The position numbers and the translations under genes were made by a program. Of a stretch of 64,000 bases of DNA, positions 35,572 to 44,621 are shown piece after piece; position 1 is the stretch's first letter; every line of letters starts with the position of its first letter. The notes below the pieces were generated by a model. That model worked only from the letters and a program-made list of their open reading frames with translations, was not told the DNA's origin and did no database searches. Source of the stretch: an uncultured Lachnospiraceae bacterium (GTDB lineage: Bacteria; Bacillota; Clostridia; Lachnospirales; Lachnospiraceae); assembly GCA_910587155.1 (NCBI GenBank), contig CAJULA010000002.1:1-64000 (forward strand), given 5' to 3'.

Positions 35572-36751
35572 TCTCCTGTATAAATTCCCCGCTGCTCTTG
35601 ACCTGTACCTCTTTCAGGGAAGTAATCAGTGCCAGATCCTTTGTCATGCGCCCGCTCTCAATGGTTTTGATGGTTGCCTGTTCCAGCCTTTCCGCAAACC
35701 CGACGAGAGCGGGGATATCATCCAGCTCTCCTCTTTTTTTCAGCGCTCCCGTCCATGCAAAAATAGTAGCCACGGAATTGGTGGAAGTCTCCTCTCCTGC
35801 CAGATGTTTATAATAATGACGCTGTACTGTTCCATGAGCCGCCTCATATTCATAGATGCCGTCCGGTGACACAAGGACACTTGTCATCATGGCCAGAGAC
35901 CCAAACGCGGAAGATACCATATCGCTCATCACATCACCGTCATAATTCTTGCAGGCCCAGATAAAACCCCCCTTGGCCTTCATCACTCTGGCCACCGCAT
36001 CATCAATCAGCGTATAGAAATAAGTAATCCCCGCCTTCTCAAAGGCTTCCTGATATTCCTCTTCAAAAATCTCCTGAAAAACATCCTTGAATGTATGGTC
36101 ATATTTTTTGGAGATCGTATCTTTGGTGGCAAACCACAGCTCCTGCCTGGTATCCAGCGCATACGTAAAGCACGCCCTGGCGAAGCTGCGGATGGACTGG
36201 TCCGTATTATGGATTCCCTGGAGGATGCCCGGCCCCGCAAACTCATGAATCGTCTCTCTTCTCTCACTGCCGTCCTCCCCGGTAAATACCAGTTCTGCCC
36301 TGCCGGGACGATCCACGATCATCTCCGTATTTTTGTATACATCACCATAGGCATGTCTTGCCAGCGTAATAGGCTTTTCCCAGTTGCGCACACACGGTTC
36401 TATTCCTCTGACCACAATAGGCGTCCGAAATACCGTACCGTCCAGTGCCGCACGTATTGTTCCGTTGGGGCTTTTCCACATCTCTTTCAGATGATATTCC
36501 TCCATACGGGCCGCATTGGGCGTGATTGTGGCGCATTTTACCGCCACACCGTATTTCCGTGCCGCCAGCGCACTGTCCATCGTCACCTTATCATCCGTTT
36601 CATTCCGGTGTTCCAGTCCCAGATCATAATATTCTGTCTTCAGGTCAATATAAGGAAGCAGCAGTTCCTCCTTGATCATCTGCCACAGAATCCTTGTCAT
36701 CTCGTCGCCGTCCATCTCTACCAGCGGTGTCTTCATCTGAATTTTTTCCAT
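35546..36751 (-). CDS. icd: NADP-dependent isocitrate dehydrogenase (dimeric, eukaryotic-type)
   Basis: 401 residues. It oxidises isocitrate to 2-oxoglutarate and CO2. Key parts: MDGDEMTRILWQMIKEELL at the N-terminus, the substrate segment KSPNGTIRAALDGTVFRTPI, the metal-binding YDGDVMSDMVSSAFGSL and EAAHGTVQRHYYKHLAGEETSTNSVA. It supplies 2-oxoglutarate for glutamate. A GntR regulator lies just upstream and may control it. Confidence 0.95.
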   Translation of the reverse strand: MEKIQMKTPLVEMDGDEMTRILWQMIKEELLLPYIDLKTEYYDLGLEHRNETDDKVTMDSALAARKYGVAVKCATITPNAARMEEYHLKEMWKSPNGTIRAALDGTVFRTPIVVRGIEPCVRNWEKPITLARHAYGDVYKNTEMIVDRPGRAELVFTGEDGSERRETIHEFAGPGILQGIHNTDQSIRSFARACFTYALDTRQELWFATKDTISKKYDHTFKDVFQEIFEEEYQEAFEKAGITYFYTLIDDAVARVMKAKGGFIWACKNYDGDVMSDMVSSAFGSLAMMTSVLVSPDGIYEYEAAHGTVQRHYYKHLAGEETSTNSVATIFAWTGALKKRGELDDIPALVGFAERLEQATIKTIESGRMTKDLALITSLKEVQVKSSGEFIQEIRKTLEAM

Positions 36752-36854
36752 TGTCCCATTTCCTTTCTGTTTTTACTCCCTGCATCTCTGCCCCTGGCTG
36801 TCCGTCTTTCGTCTCCGGCTCCTTGTCTTATTCTCTGCCCATATCAGGTGCTTA

Positions 36855-37544
36855 TCACACTTCTTCGTAGTGCTCCATATAGCCGTTCTGGAGAATATTT
36901 TCATAGGCATTGAGCATATGCCTGTTGGCAAGCTGTTCGGCCAGCGCCCCGTCCCCTGCCCGTATGGCTTCCATGATCTTGCGGTGCTCCGCGTTGGATG
37001 CCGTACTTCTCGTCTGCGTGGACAGTGTCTTTCTGCGCACCCGCAGCACATACTGGTGATAATCTTTCAGGGCATGCTCCAGTATTTTGCTGTTGCAGGC
37101 TTCATACATAATCTCATGAAAACGATTGTCAAGCTCTGCCATCTGTTCCGTATGACCCTTAGACGCATGGAACTCGGACAGAAATATATTTTCCTCCATC
37201 TCTTCCATCTGTTCTCTGGAAATATGTTCTGTGGCCCATCTGGCGCATAAACCTTCCAGCAGGGAGCGGATCATGTAAATATCCCCTACATCCTTGACCG
37301 TAATGCCTGTCACATAAGCGCCTTTGTTGGGCACAATCCTGATCAGCCCTTCCAGTTCCAGCTGGCGGAATGCCTCCCTCACCGGCGTACGGCTGACTCC
37401 CATCTCTTCCCCGATGGCTACTTCCCGCAGTTCTTCCCTCACCTTATATCTGCCGCTTAAAATATCCTCCCGGATTTTGTTAAATACACGGCCCCTTAAA
37501 GAATATTTGTCCGTGACTTCCCTCTTTACATCGTAATGTCCCAC
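36855..37544 (-). CDS. GntR-family regulator (FadR/FCD type)
   Basis: 229 residues: N-terminal winged helix (REELREVAIGEEMGVSRTPVREAFRQLE) and C-terminal all-helical FCD ligand domain with possible metal-binding histidines (DNRFHEIMYEA, AEHRKIMEAI). Its own promoter carries a perfect 18-bp palindrome, so it should regulate itself. The next gene downstream is icd, a possible target. Ligand unknown. Confidence 0.92.
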   Translation of the reverse strand: MGHYDVKREVTDKYSLRGRVFNKIREDILSGRYKVREELREVAIGEEMGVSRTPVREAFRQLELEGLIRIVPNKGAYVTGITVKDVGDIYMIRSLLEGLCARWATEHISREQMEEMEENIFLSEFHASKGHTEQMAELDNRFHEIMYEACNSKILEHALKDYHQYVLRVRRKTLSTQTRSTASNAEHRKIMEAIRAGDGALAEQLANRHMLNAYENILQNGYMEHYEEV

Positions 37545-37601
37545 TGTTCTCTTACCTGCCTGTTCTTTCCCTTAACATGTATAACCAAAAATACATCCCG
37601 C

Positions 37602-37633
37602 ATAATTGTATACAATTATACGAGATGTGTCAA
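37602..37633 (-). promoter_or_regulatory. Promoter and perfect operator palindrome of the GntR regulator
   Basis: Minus-strand TTGACA (37628-37633), 17-base spacer, TACAAT (37605-37610). The palindrome ATAATTGTATACAATTAT (37602-37619) covers the -10 element. TTGTATACAA is the type of site bound by FCD regulators. Confidence 0.8.
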
Positions 37634-37635
37634 TA

Positions 37636-38538
37636 TCAAAAATCAAGCATCCGCTCTATATTGATCATTCCCCAGCCCTGTTTGTACCATGGCTCCCTCA
37701 AATCCGTGGCCGTGTAGATCATTCTGCGCTTTACCTCACTGTTTACGGCATCCGGGCATTTTTCCAGACACAGCGCTGCCGCACCCGATATGATCGGCGT
37801 AGACATGGATGTGCCGCTTTTTGCCATATACGCGTTCTGCCAGCCATGCAGCGTACGGCGCACACGGCTGTTGCAGGAAACAATATCCGTCCCTGGCGCC
37901 ACGATATCTGGTTTGCGCAGTCCGGCATCCGCCGCTTCCCTGCCGGAATAGTGTTCGCACAGGGAATTCCGCTCTCCGAAATACCCGCCCTCATTACAGC
38001 CCACTGTAAGCACCTTTTTGCTGTTTCCGATCGGTGAAAGGCTGCCCGGTCTGGGACCTGCGTTTCCGGCAGCAGCCACTACCACAAGCCCCTGTACCCA
38101 GGCCTCTTCCACACCGGAAATCAACGTTTCTTTCTGGCTGCTCTTTAATTCCAGACCCAGGCCGATGGAAATATTCAAAATCCGGATATTCCAGTTTTTT
38201 CGGTTCTGAAGGATCCACTCGATGCCCCGCAGCATATGCTCGATCGTCCCGTCGCCGCTTCCATTGAGCACCTTGCCCACCACCAGGGAACACTGCGGCG
38301 CGATCCCCCGGTACTTTCCGCCGGAAAGACTCCCGTCGCCCGCAAGAATACCGCAAACGTGTGTTCCATGAGAATCATCGTCATACAACCCGGCCCGGCC
38401 ATTGACAAAATCGCAAAAACCCACGATACGACCGCCAAAATCCGGATGCCGGGCAATTCCGGTATCCAGCACCGCCACCGTTATATTTCTACCGGTATAT
38501 CTGTCACTGCAGGATACCTGCTTTCTTACTCGTAACAA
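37636..38538 (-). CDS. Subtilisin-like serine protease (S8), probably intracellular
   Basis: 300 residues starting at a TTG with GGGAG upstream. The catalytic triad is intact: aspartate in VAVLDTGIARHPDF, histidine in DSHGTHVCGILAG, serine in SGTSMSTPIISGA; the oxyanion asparagine is in AAAGNAGPRPG. No signal peptide and almost no propeptide, as in intracellular subtilisins. It lies 78 bases after the DUF4157 gene, and the two might act together. Confidence 0.88.
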   Translation of the reverse strand: MLRVRKQVSCSDRYTGRNITVAVLDTGIARHPDFGGRIVGFCDFVNGRAGLYDDDSHGTHVCGILAGDGSLSGGKYRGIAPQCSLVVGKVLNGSGDGTIEHMLRGIEWILQNRKNWNIRILNISIGLGLELKSSQKETLISGVEEAWVQGLVVVAAAGNAGPRPGSLSPIGNSKKVLTVGCNEGGYFGERNSLCEHYSGREAADAGLRKPDIVAPGTDIVSCNSRVRRTLHGWQNAYMAKSGTSMSTPIISGAAALCLEKCPDAVNSEVKRRMIYTATDLREPWYKQGWGMINIERMLDF

Positions 38539-38616
38539 AATAGGCTCCCGGCTTTTTTATTATCCTATGCCAGAAGTACGTATTTGTTGCTTATGAAACC
38601 ATTTTGTCGGAAGCTG

Positions 38617-40473
38617 TCATGCAAAACTCAGAAAAATTTTTTTATTTCTCATTGCAGAATCTAAAATTTCCTGCTGCTGCGTCTCTCTTATGCCTCTGTT
38701 ATGTCTCAACAAGTTTGCTATTTGCTCTAACTCATTTTTCATTTCCGTGTACTTTTCTTTTATCTGAAGTGGCTCAGAACCTATTTGCTTCTGTTCAGAA
38801 TTTGTTTCTTCTTCCTGCCTGGCCAAATACTCACTGACAATCTCCTGAGCGGCTGTGACCATTCGATATGCATTATCATAATACCCTGACGTATTTTCAT
38901 AAGTTGATATAATCAAGTCACATTCATCCGCCAGGTTCCCCGCCTGTTCCTCCAAATATCTGTCATTCAGCACAATTGCTTTTTTCCCTATCCAGATTTT
39001 GATTTTTTCATAATCCGCCTGCAGCATTCTTAAAGGGACGTTTCTCAGACTGTTGTCACTTTCAAACTGACCTGCCAATGCTATTATTTTTTCTTCAAGC
39101 TCTTCTTCGCACCTTATTATAAAATTCATCCTTTGTCTCAAATTATTCATTTTTTCCAGTGCATCCACATAAGTTACCAACCTGCGTGGCAGACATACAA
39201 ATCCATATTTTCTATAATACAAAGATACATTTTTTCGATGTTTTGCAATGCTTTGTACGACAGCATTATCCTCGATTATCACCCACTCTGACGCCCCTGA
39301 CTCAGCGGCTTCCTGTAAACGGATTCTTTCCTGCTCTGGCTGTTCCGCAGGCGCTTCCGCCTCCTGCCCTCCGCCTTCCGCCAAAACTTTCCCCTGCACC
39401 GACTCCTCTTTTGTCCGCTGTTCTTTCAGAGCTGTCATTTCATAAAAACATCGTAGTTCCGCAAACAGTTGCGGTCTGATCGCAAGCAGAACCCGCTCAC
39501 TTTCCGCTTGTCTTTCTGACAGTTTTTCATTCAGTGCCACTCTTTCGCCGTCCTTACATTTTTTGAGCCGCGCCATTAACCTCTTTTCTTCATCCTGATA
39601 CTTTTGAAACATGGATAAAATATCTTCCATGTTGTGATAACAATCCCGTAACCGCAGAAATTTTCCTTTTTCCACATTTTTTATATAACGGGCATCATAA
39701 TCAAACCCGTCCTTTTTCCCTGCTTCCGCTCTTAAATCCGTATTCAGGCCATAAAATATATTTCCCTGCGGCCATTCGATATAATCTGCTTCCGAAAATC
39801 CCTCCGTATCTCTTCTTTCCATTTCTGCTCTGTCAAAATCATATCCCGTTTCCTGCCTTCCGCCTCTTTCTGTCTGTACCTGCCTGTACCAGGGCACACC
39901 GGCAAGCCATTTCAACTCCTTCTTCTGCGCCTCCTCTAACAGAGAAAATGCCGCTTTAATCAATGCAACCGGTATAATATGATGCCCTGTCTGTTCCTTT
40001 CCGGCAATCATAGTTCTTTCCCGATTCTGATTGAACGGATTACTTCCTCTGGCCAACTGTACGGGGGCAGAGACAGAATACAGGCTTTGTTCCTGCCGGA
40101 CAAAGTACACCCGCCTGCCCGCCCCGATTTCGTCCGCCTGTCTTTCCAGCACTGGATCCTCATTGATTCTGACACTGCTTCCTGACCGCGCCTTTGCCTG
40201 TACCAGTCCTGCTTTCTGTTGCAAAACATGCCCCAGCTCATGCGACAGATACCTTTCCTGTCCAGGACCGATATAGACCCGGTTACCCTGTGTATAGGCA
40301 GCTGCATCCAGCCTGGCGGGGCGGTCCGAATTGTAAATAATCCGCACATCATCCAAAAGCAGGCCACTGCTGCTCTCCACCTTCCGTTTCAGCTGTTCCG
40401 GTATTCCTGTCCGGTTGATCTTTACGCTTTTTCTTTTATCCTCTTCTTGCTTTATTTCCTTATATTGATACAC
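38617..40473 (-). CDS. DUF4157 (eCIS core) domain protein with GHHIIP motif, possible toxin/effector
   Basis: 618 residues from a GTG start, with AAGGAGG eleven bases upstream. Residues about 22-115 match DUF4157: DDVRIIYNSDRPARLDAAAY, then YLSHELGHVLQQ with a zinc-protease-like HELGH at 78-82 and LERQADE near 110. A second region begins GKEQTGHHIIP (163-168), resembling the HH motif of HNH-type toxin nucleases, followed by EWPQGNIFYGLNTDLRAE and FDYDARYI. The rest (about 270-618) is charged and coiled-coil-like. DUF4157 is common in contractile-injection-system cargo; no injection genes are nearby. Nuclease function is inference. Confidence 0.65.
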   Translation of the reverse strand: MYQYKEIKQEEDKRKSVKINRTGIPEQLKRKVESSSGLLLDDVRIIYNSDRPARLDAAAYTQGNRVYIGPGQERYLSHELGHVLQQKAGLVQAKARSGSSVRINEDPVLERQADEIGAGRRVYFVRQEQSLYSVSAPVQLARGSNPFNQNRERTMIAGKEQTGHHIIPVALIKAAFSLLEEAQKKELKWLAGVPWYRQVQTERGGRQETGYDFDRAEMERRDTEGFSEADYIEWPQGNIFYGLNTDLRAEAGKKDGFDYDARYIKNVEKGKFLRLRDCYHNMEDILSMFQKYQDEEKRLMARLKKCKDGERVALNEKLSERQAESERVLLAIRPQLFAELRCFYEMTALKEQRTKEESVQGKVLAEGGGQEAEAPAEQPEQERIRLQEAAESGASEWVIIEDNAVVQSIAKHRKNVSLYYRKYGFVCLPRRLVTYVDALEKMNNLRQRMNFIIRCEEELEEKIIALAGQFESDNSLRNVPLRMLQADYEKIKIWIGKKAIVLNDRYLEEQAGNLADECDLIISTYENTSGYYDNAYRMVTAAQEIVSEYLARQEEETNSEQKQIGSEPLQIKEKYTEMKNELEQIANLLRHNRGIRETQQQEILDSAMRNKKIFLSFA

Positions 40474-40610
40474 TGCGTCTGCACCCTCCTTACCAGTTAC
40501 TGTACATTAGTCACAAAACACATCGTCTGCACACCACAGGCTGCCGCACTGTTTTACCGTATAAAATCCCATCTCCCTGCACACACTACCCACCGAAAGG
40601 ATGGTGCAGA

Positions 40611-40799
40611 ATGAATCTTGACAAAATTGTATGCAGCTGCCTGGGCGTAACAGCCGGCGCCATCAAGGATGCCGTTGAATCCGGCGCTCACACACTGGAA
40701 GAGGTGCAGGAGGCTACCGGAGCCGGCACCGTATGCGGTGCATGTCTGGAAGACGTAAGACACCTGGTGGATGAGTTTGTGGCAGAAAGCGCCAACTGA
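40611..40799 (+). CDS. Bfd-like [2Fe-2S] protein
   Basis: 62 residues with four cysteines, CSC at residues 8-10 and CGAC near residue 43, the cluster-binding pattern of bacterioferritin-associated ferredoxin-type domains. Likely a small electron carrier or iron-handling protein. An AAAGGATGG site precedes the ATG. It ends in a bidirectional terminator shared with rnpB. Confidence 0.85.
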   Translation: MNLDKIVCSCLGVTAGAIKDAVESGAHTLEEVQEATGAGTVCGACLEDVRHLVDEFVAESAN

Positions 40800-40811
40800 C
40801 AGTTGGACAGA

Positions 40812-40859
40812 AAAAAGCACCCGCAACGCCATAAAATATCAATGGCCCGGGTGCTTTTT
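40812..40859. terminator. Bidirectional terminator between bfd-like gene and rnpB
   Basis: AAAAAGCACCCG (40812-40823) pairs with CGGGTGCTTTTT (40848-40859). The poly-A/poly-T arms allow termination from both sides. Confidence 0.8.
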
Positions 40860-40863
40860 CCAT

Positions 40864-41214
40864 CTGCCAGGCAGGACGATAAGCCGGGTTATGTCGTGAA
40901 TGATCATCTATCCAGGACTGCTGTCGCCAGCAGCCTCCAGCGACCCACCTGAAAGCAGGCCGGGCCGGCCTGTCGCTTTCGTTTCGGTCTTGCTTCGGAT
41001 GGGGTTTACATATGCCCCTGCCGTTACCGGCAGGGCGGTAGTCTCTTACACTGCCCTTCCAACCTTACCAGATTCCTGGCGGTACATTTCTGTTGCACTG
41101 TCCTTGGAGTTGCCTCCACCGGATGTTATCCGGCATCCTGCCCTGTGAAGCCCGGACTTTCCTCACCTGCTGCCTTTCGGCACCTGCAGCCGCGATCATT
41201 TATCCTACCTGGTT
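40864..41214 (-). ncRNA. rnpB: RNase P RNA (bacterial type)
   Basis: About 350 bases on the minus strand with the universal parts of RNase P RNA: GAGGAAAGTCCGGGC (complement at 41150-41164), ACAGAA, GTAAACCCC and the terminal AACCCGGCTTA (complement at 40880-40890). The ends pair as helix P1: CCAGGTAGGA at the 5' end with TCCTGCCTGG at the 3' end. It is the catalytic RNA that trims tRNA 5' ends. Exact ends are approximate. Confidence 0.95.
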
Positions 41215-41246
41215 GTATCTGATTTTCTGTCTTTGCGCGGTCAGCC

Positions 41247-42902
41247 TCAGACATTGAATACACTGCCGCCCACAAACTCTCTGACAATGGAATTTTTCGG
41301 TACATCTTCACTGCTGATACCAAGAAAATATTCCAAAAATTTCAGCAGCCGCTTTGCCTCATAGTATTCCGGCTCGCCGGGCCGGATACTGAACAGCAGC
41401 GGCTCTGCAAACTGCTTGAGCACTGCCAGTTCATAGATCAGCACGGAATTAAATGTGGCATCCGCACTCTCCTGGAAAGGAAAGATATTCTCCTCCTCTC
41501 CCCGCCGCACGGAGGGCCACATGGAAAGCGTCCGTTTGGCACTGCTGCCTCTCATCCTGGCATCCCGCACGAGACGGCGCAGCAGGCGGCCGTCAGTTGT
41601 GGGAATCCGGTTGTGCTCATCCACATTCAGACTGGTCAGCGCGCTGATATAAATTTTATATTTGCTTTTGCCCGGCAGTGATGCGGACATTTTGTCATTC
41701 AGCCCGTGGATTCCTTCGATCACCAGCACATCATCCTGCCCGAGTGTCTTGAAATTTCCCTTATATTCCCGTTTGCCCGTCTTGAAATTAAAGCTGGGAA
41801 TCTCCACCGTCCTGCCCTCTAACAGGGCGCACATATCGGCATTGAATTTTTCCAGATCTATGGCCCCCAGGCACTCAAAATTATAATTGCCGTTTTCATC
41901 CCGCGGCGTCAGCTCTCTGTCCACAAAATAATCATCCACCGCAATGGGGTGAGGCTTCAGCCCATAGGAGCGCAGCTGGACGGAAAGTCTGTGGGCAAAG
42001 GTCGTCTTCCCGGAGGAAGAAGGGCCTGCTATCATAATAAATTTGACACCGCCCCGGCTCACGATATCCTGTGCGATCTCTCCGATCCTGCGTTCCTGCA
42101 GCGCCTCCTGAACCAGAATCAGCTCAGAGATGCCGCCGCTACAGATCTGATCGTTCAGATCCCCTACTGTATCAATATCCATCATCTCACCCCAGACGGT
42201 GGACTGATGAAGCGTACGGAACAGTTTGTCTCTTGGGGCAAAATAATCCAGTGTTTTGGGCGCCTGCCGGTCAGGCAGAAGCAGCATCAGGCCCCCTTCA
42301 TAAGAAATCACCTTGAAATATTTTACATAACCGGCTGACGGCAGCATATATCCATAATAATAGTCATAATAATCGCCCATCCGGTACACATTGACTGTAG
42401 AACTCCTTCTGTAGCGGAAAAGCTTTCTTTTATCCTTCATGCCGTACCGGTCAAACAGCGCCAGGGCTTCTTCCATAGGATATGTCTTTTTCTCAATAGG
42501 CAGATCGGCCATAACAAGCTGCTGCATCCGCACATTCAGACGCTCGATCAGTGTTTCATCCACTTTGATCTGCCCCCGCAGGCTGCAATAATATCCCTGC
42601 CCGATGGCAAACTCCACTTTGATCCGTTCGATGTTCTCCCTCTCTTCCACATCATACAGCGCTTTGATCAGAAGCATGATCGCCGTCCTCACATATGCCT
42701 TGTGCCCTGCGGAATTTTTCAGTGTAATAAACTGCACTTCGCAGTCTTTTACGGCTTCTTTCATCAATTCCGTAATCTTTCCGTCTACAATGACAAGGCC
42801 GATCAGACCGTCATATGCTTCCTGATATTCGTCTGCAATCTTTTCATACGTAGTGCCCGGCTCATACTGCCGTTTTTCTCCGTTGATTGTAACCGTAATC
42901 AT
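41247..42902 (-). CDS. Nucleoside kinase with TGS-like N-terminus (uridine kinase family)
   Basis: The start is the ATG at 42902, with GGGAGG seven bases upstream. The 551-residue product has an N-terminal TGS/ThrRS-like part (ITVTINGEKRQYEPGTTYEKIA...) and a C-terminal P-loop kinase domain: Walker A IAGPSSSGKTTFAHRL near residue 293, AVDDYFVDRELTPRDENG, then VLVIEGIHGLN. It probably phosphorylates uridine or cytidine. The gap to rnpB is 32 bases. Confidence 0.9.
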   Translation of the reverse strand: MITVTINGEKRQYEPGTTYEKIADEYQEAYDGLIGLVIVDGKITELMKEAVKDCEVQFITLKNSAGHKAYVRTAIMLLIKALYDVEERENIERIKVEFAIGQGYYCSLRGQIKVDETLIERLNVRMQQLVMADLPIEKKTYPMEEALALFDRYGMKDKRKLFRYRRSSTVNVYRMGDYYDYYYGYMLPSAGYVKYFKVISYEGGLMLLLPDRQAPKTLDYFAPRDKLFRTLHQSTVWGEMMDIDTVGDLNDQICSGGISELILVQEALQERRIGEIAQDIVSRGGVKFIMIAGPSSSGKTTFAHRLSVQLRSYGLKPHPIAVDDYFVDRELTPRDENGNYNFECLGAIDLEKFNADMCALLEGRTVEIPSFNFKTGKREYKGNFKTLGQDDVLVIEGIHGLNDKMSASLPGKSKYKIYISALTSLNVDEHNRIPTTDGRLLRRLVRDARMRGSSAKRTLSMWPSVRRGEEENIFPFQESADATFNSVLIYELAVLKQFAEPLLFSIRPGEPEYYEAKRLLKFLEYFLGISSEDVPKNSIVREFVGGSVFNV

Positions 42903-42929
42903 ACCAAACCTCCCAGATTTATCCACACA

Positions 42930-43712
42930 CTATACTATATGAAACGGATTTTTCTCCTGCGCCCGCAAAATGGTCAGCCCGTCCCACCTGCCCCGCAGAT
43001 ATTCTTCCATATACGGCAGAAAAATCTGTTCCAGCCCGAAGTGTCCTGCATCAATAACACCTATCCCCATGGCCATGGCATCCAGTCCTTCGTGATGACC
43101 GATGTCACCCGTAATCAGCACATCGGCGCCGGCCTGCGCCGCCTTTTCCATCACGCTTTTGCCGGAACCGGGGCATACGGCTACAAGCGATATTTCTCTG
43201 CCCTGCTCTCCGAATATCGCAACCTGTTCCAGTCCAAACAGTTCCTTCAGCCGGACTCCAAGTTCATCAAGCCCTGCCGGCTCCGGCAGTTTCCCCACTC
43301 TGCCGATACCGGCCTCCCGTTCTCCTTCCTGCCATGTCACGTCCAACACCCGGCACCCGGAAAGACCAATTTTCTCTGCCGCCACATCAGCCATGGTCAA
43401 TACATCAAAATTGGTATGCATGGCATAACAGCAAATATCGTTTCCCAGCAGTCTGACCAGACGCCGGCCGATAAAATCGCTGTCATTGATCTGCTTCCTG
43501 GCAGAAAAAATGAGCGGATGGTGTGTGAGCAACAGGTCAGCGCCTTTTGCCACCGCTTCCTCTACCACTTCATCCGTGGCATCGAGGGCAAGCATCACCG
43601 TCTTTATCTCCTTATCCGCCCTGCCTGTCAGAAGACCGGGATTATCCCAGCTTTCCGCAAAGGACAGGGGCCATACTTCTTCCAGTTTTTCCGTGAATTC
43701 TCTGCATCGCAT
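42930..43712 (-). CDS. Nif3-like dinuclear metal-centre protein
   Basis: The start is the ATG at 43712, with AAAAGGAG upstream; an open frame extends 150 bases further with no support. The 260-residue product has SWDNPGLLTGR near the start, DLLLTHHPLIFS with metal-binding histidines and DVLITGDIGHHEGLDAM near the end. Members form hexamers with two metals; their exact reaction is uncertain (GTP cyclohydrolase-like activity is reported for some). It follows trmK, as in many Firmicutes. Confidence 0.93.
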   Translation of the reverse strand: MRCREFTEKLEEVWPLSFAESWDNPGLLTGRADKEIKTVMLALDATDEVVEEAVAKGADLLLTHHPLIFSARKQINDSDFIGRRLVRLLGNDICCYAMHTNFDVLTMADVAAEKIGLSGCRVLDVTWQEGEREAGIGRVGKLPEPAGLDELGVRLKELFGLEQVAIFGEQGREISLVAVCPGSGKSVMEKAAQAGADVLITGDIGHHEGLDAMAMGIGVIDAGHFGLEQIFLPYMEEYLRGRWDGLTILRAQEKNPFHIV

Positions 43713-43770
43713 CACTGCACTCCTTTTCTTTGTCATACCGCATGGCTTTCCGGCAAAGAAACGACGCGTC

Positions 43771-44580
43771 CTACGTCTGCCCGTGTGCATAAAATGACAG
43801 GGCCACGTCTCTGATACGCGCTGACAGTGCCAGTTCTTCCAGACGCCTCCGGCGGGCTCCGTCATCTCTTCCTGCTCCGGATTCTATCCTGCGGCTGATC
43901 GCCGCCTCCCGCTCCTGCTCCCATCTGATAAACTGATACAGCACCGGATGCCGGCTTTGTAAAAGACATGGCCCATATCTGTCATATGCCTGCTGCAGCA
44001 GAGCAGACTTCTCCATATCTTTCGTCCGTTCTTCTGACAGATGCGCAGACACCCTGTCCGGCATACTGCGATGTCCCTGCTCCTTCTCACAGTCCTGATC
44101 TGCGGGACATAAAACGGCTTTCATCATCGGATAAAATTTACCGTCCTCATACACCATATTTTCGTGTATGATCCTGTAGCCCCGTTCACGCAGAAAGGCT
44201 CTGACAAGGGTGATCTCTGACTGGGGCTGCAGAACCAGCACCTTTATCGCCGCGATTTTCTCTTTGCCTTCTGTCAATATCCGCACTGTCAGCCTGCCGC
44301 CCATACCTGCCAGTATCAGGCAGTCCGCTTCTTCGTATCCCAGCGCCCCCACACCGTCCGAGCGCCTTGTCTCTATGTATTCTTCCAATGCAAAAGCACG
44401 GATATGCTCCTTTGCCTGCATCAGAGGACCTTCGTTGACATCCATGGCGATAATTTTCGGGCAAATCTTATGTTCTGCCAGATAGATCGGCACATACCCG
44501 TGGTCACATCCCACATCACAAACGATGCACCCGTGAGGAACCATATCTGCCACTGCCTGTAATCTGTCCGTTAATTCCAC
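43771..44580 (-). CDS. trmK: tRNA (adenine(22)-N1)-methyltransferase
   Basis: 269 residues with the SAM-binding CIVCDVGCDHGYVPIYLAE near residue 18 and the family motif ADCLILAGMGGRLTVRIL. It methylates A22 in the D-loop of tRNAs. The C-terminal part is helical and charged. It lies between rpoD and the Nif3-like gene, a conserved order in Gram-positive bacteria. Confidence 0.95.
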   Translation of the reverse strand: MELTDRLQAVADMVPHGCIVCDVGCDHGYVPIYLAEHKICPKIIAMDVNEGPLMQAKEHIRAFALEEYIETRRSDGVGALGYEEADCLILAGMGGRLTVRILTEGKEKIAAIKVLVLQPQSEITLVRAFLRERGYRIIHENMVYEDGKFYPMMKAVLCPADQDCEKEQGHRSMPDRVSAHLSEERTKDMEKSALLQQAYDRYGPCLLQSRHPVLYQFIRWEQEREAAISRRIESGAGRDDGARRRRLEELALSARIRDVALSFYAHGQT

Positions 44581-44621
44581 GTTTTCTCTACCCCGGACCG
44601 AATGCGCATCCGGGCGCCCTC

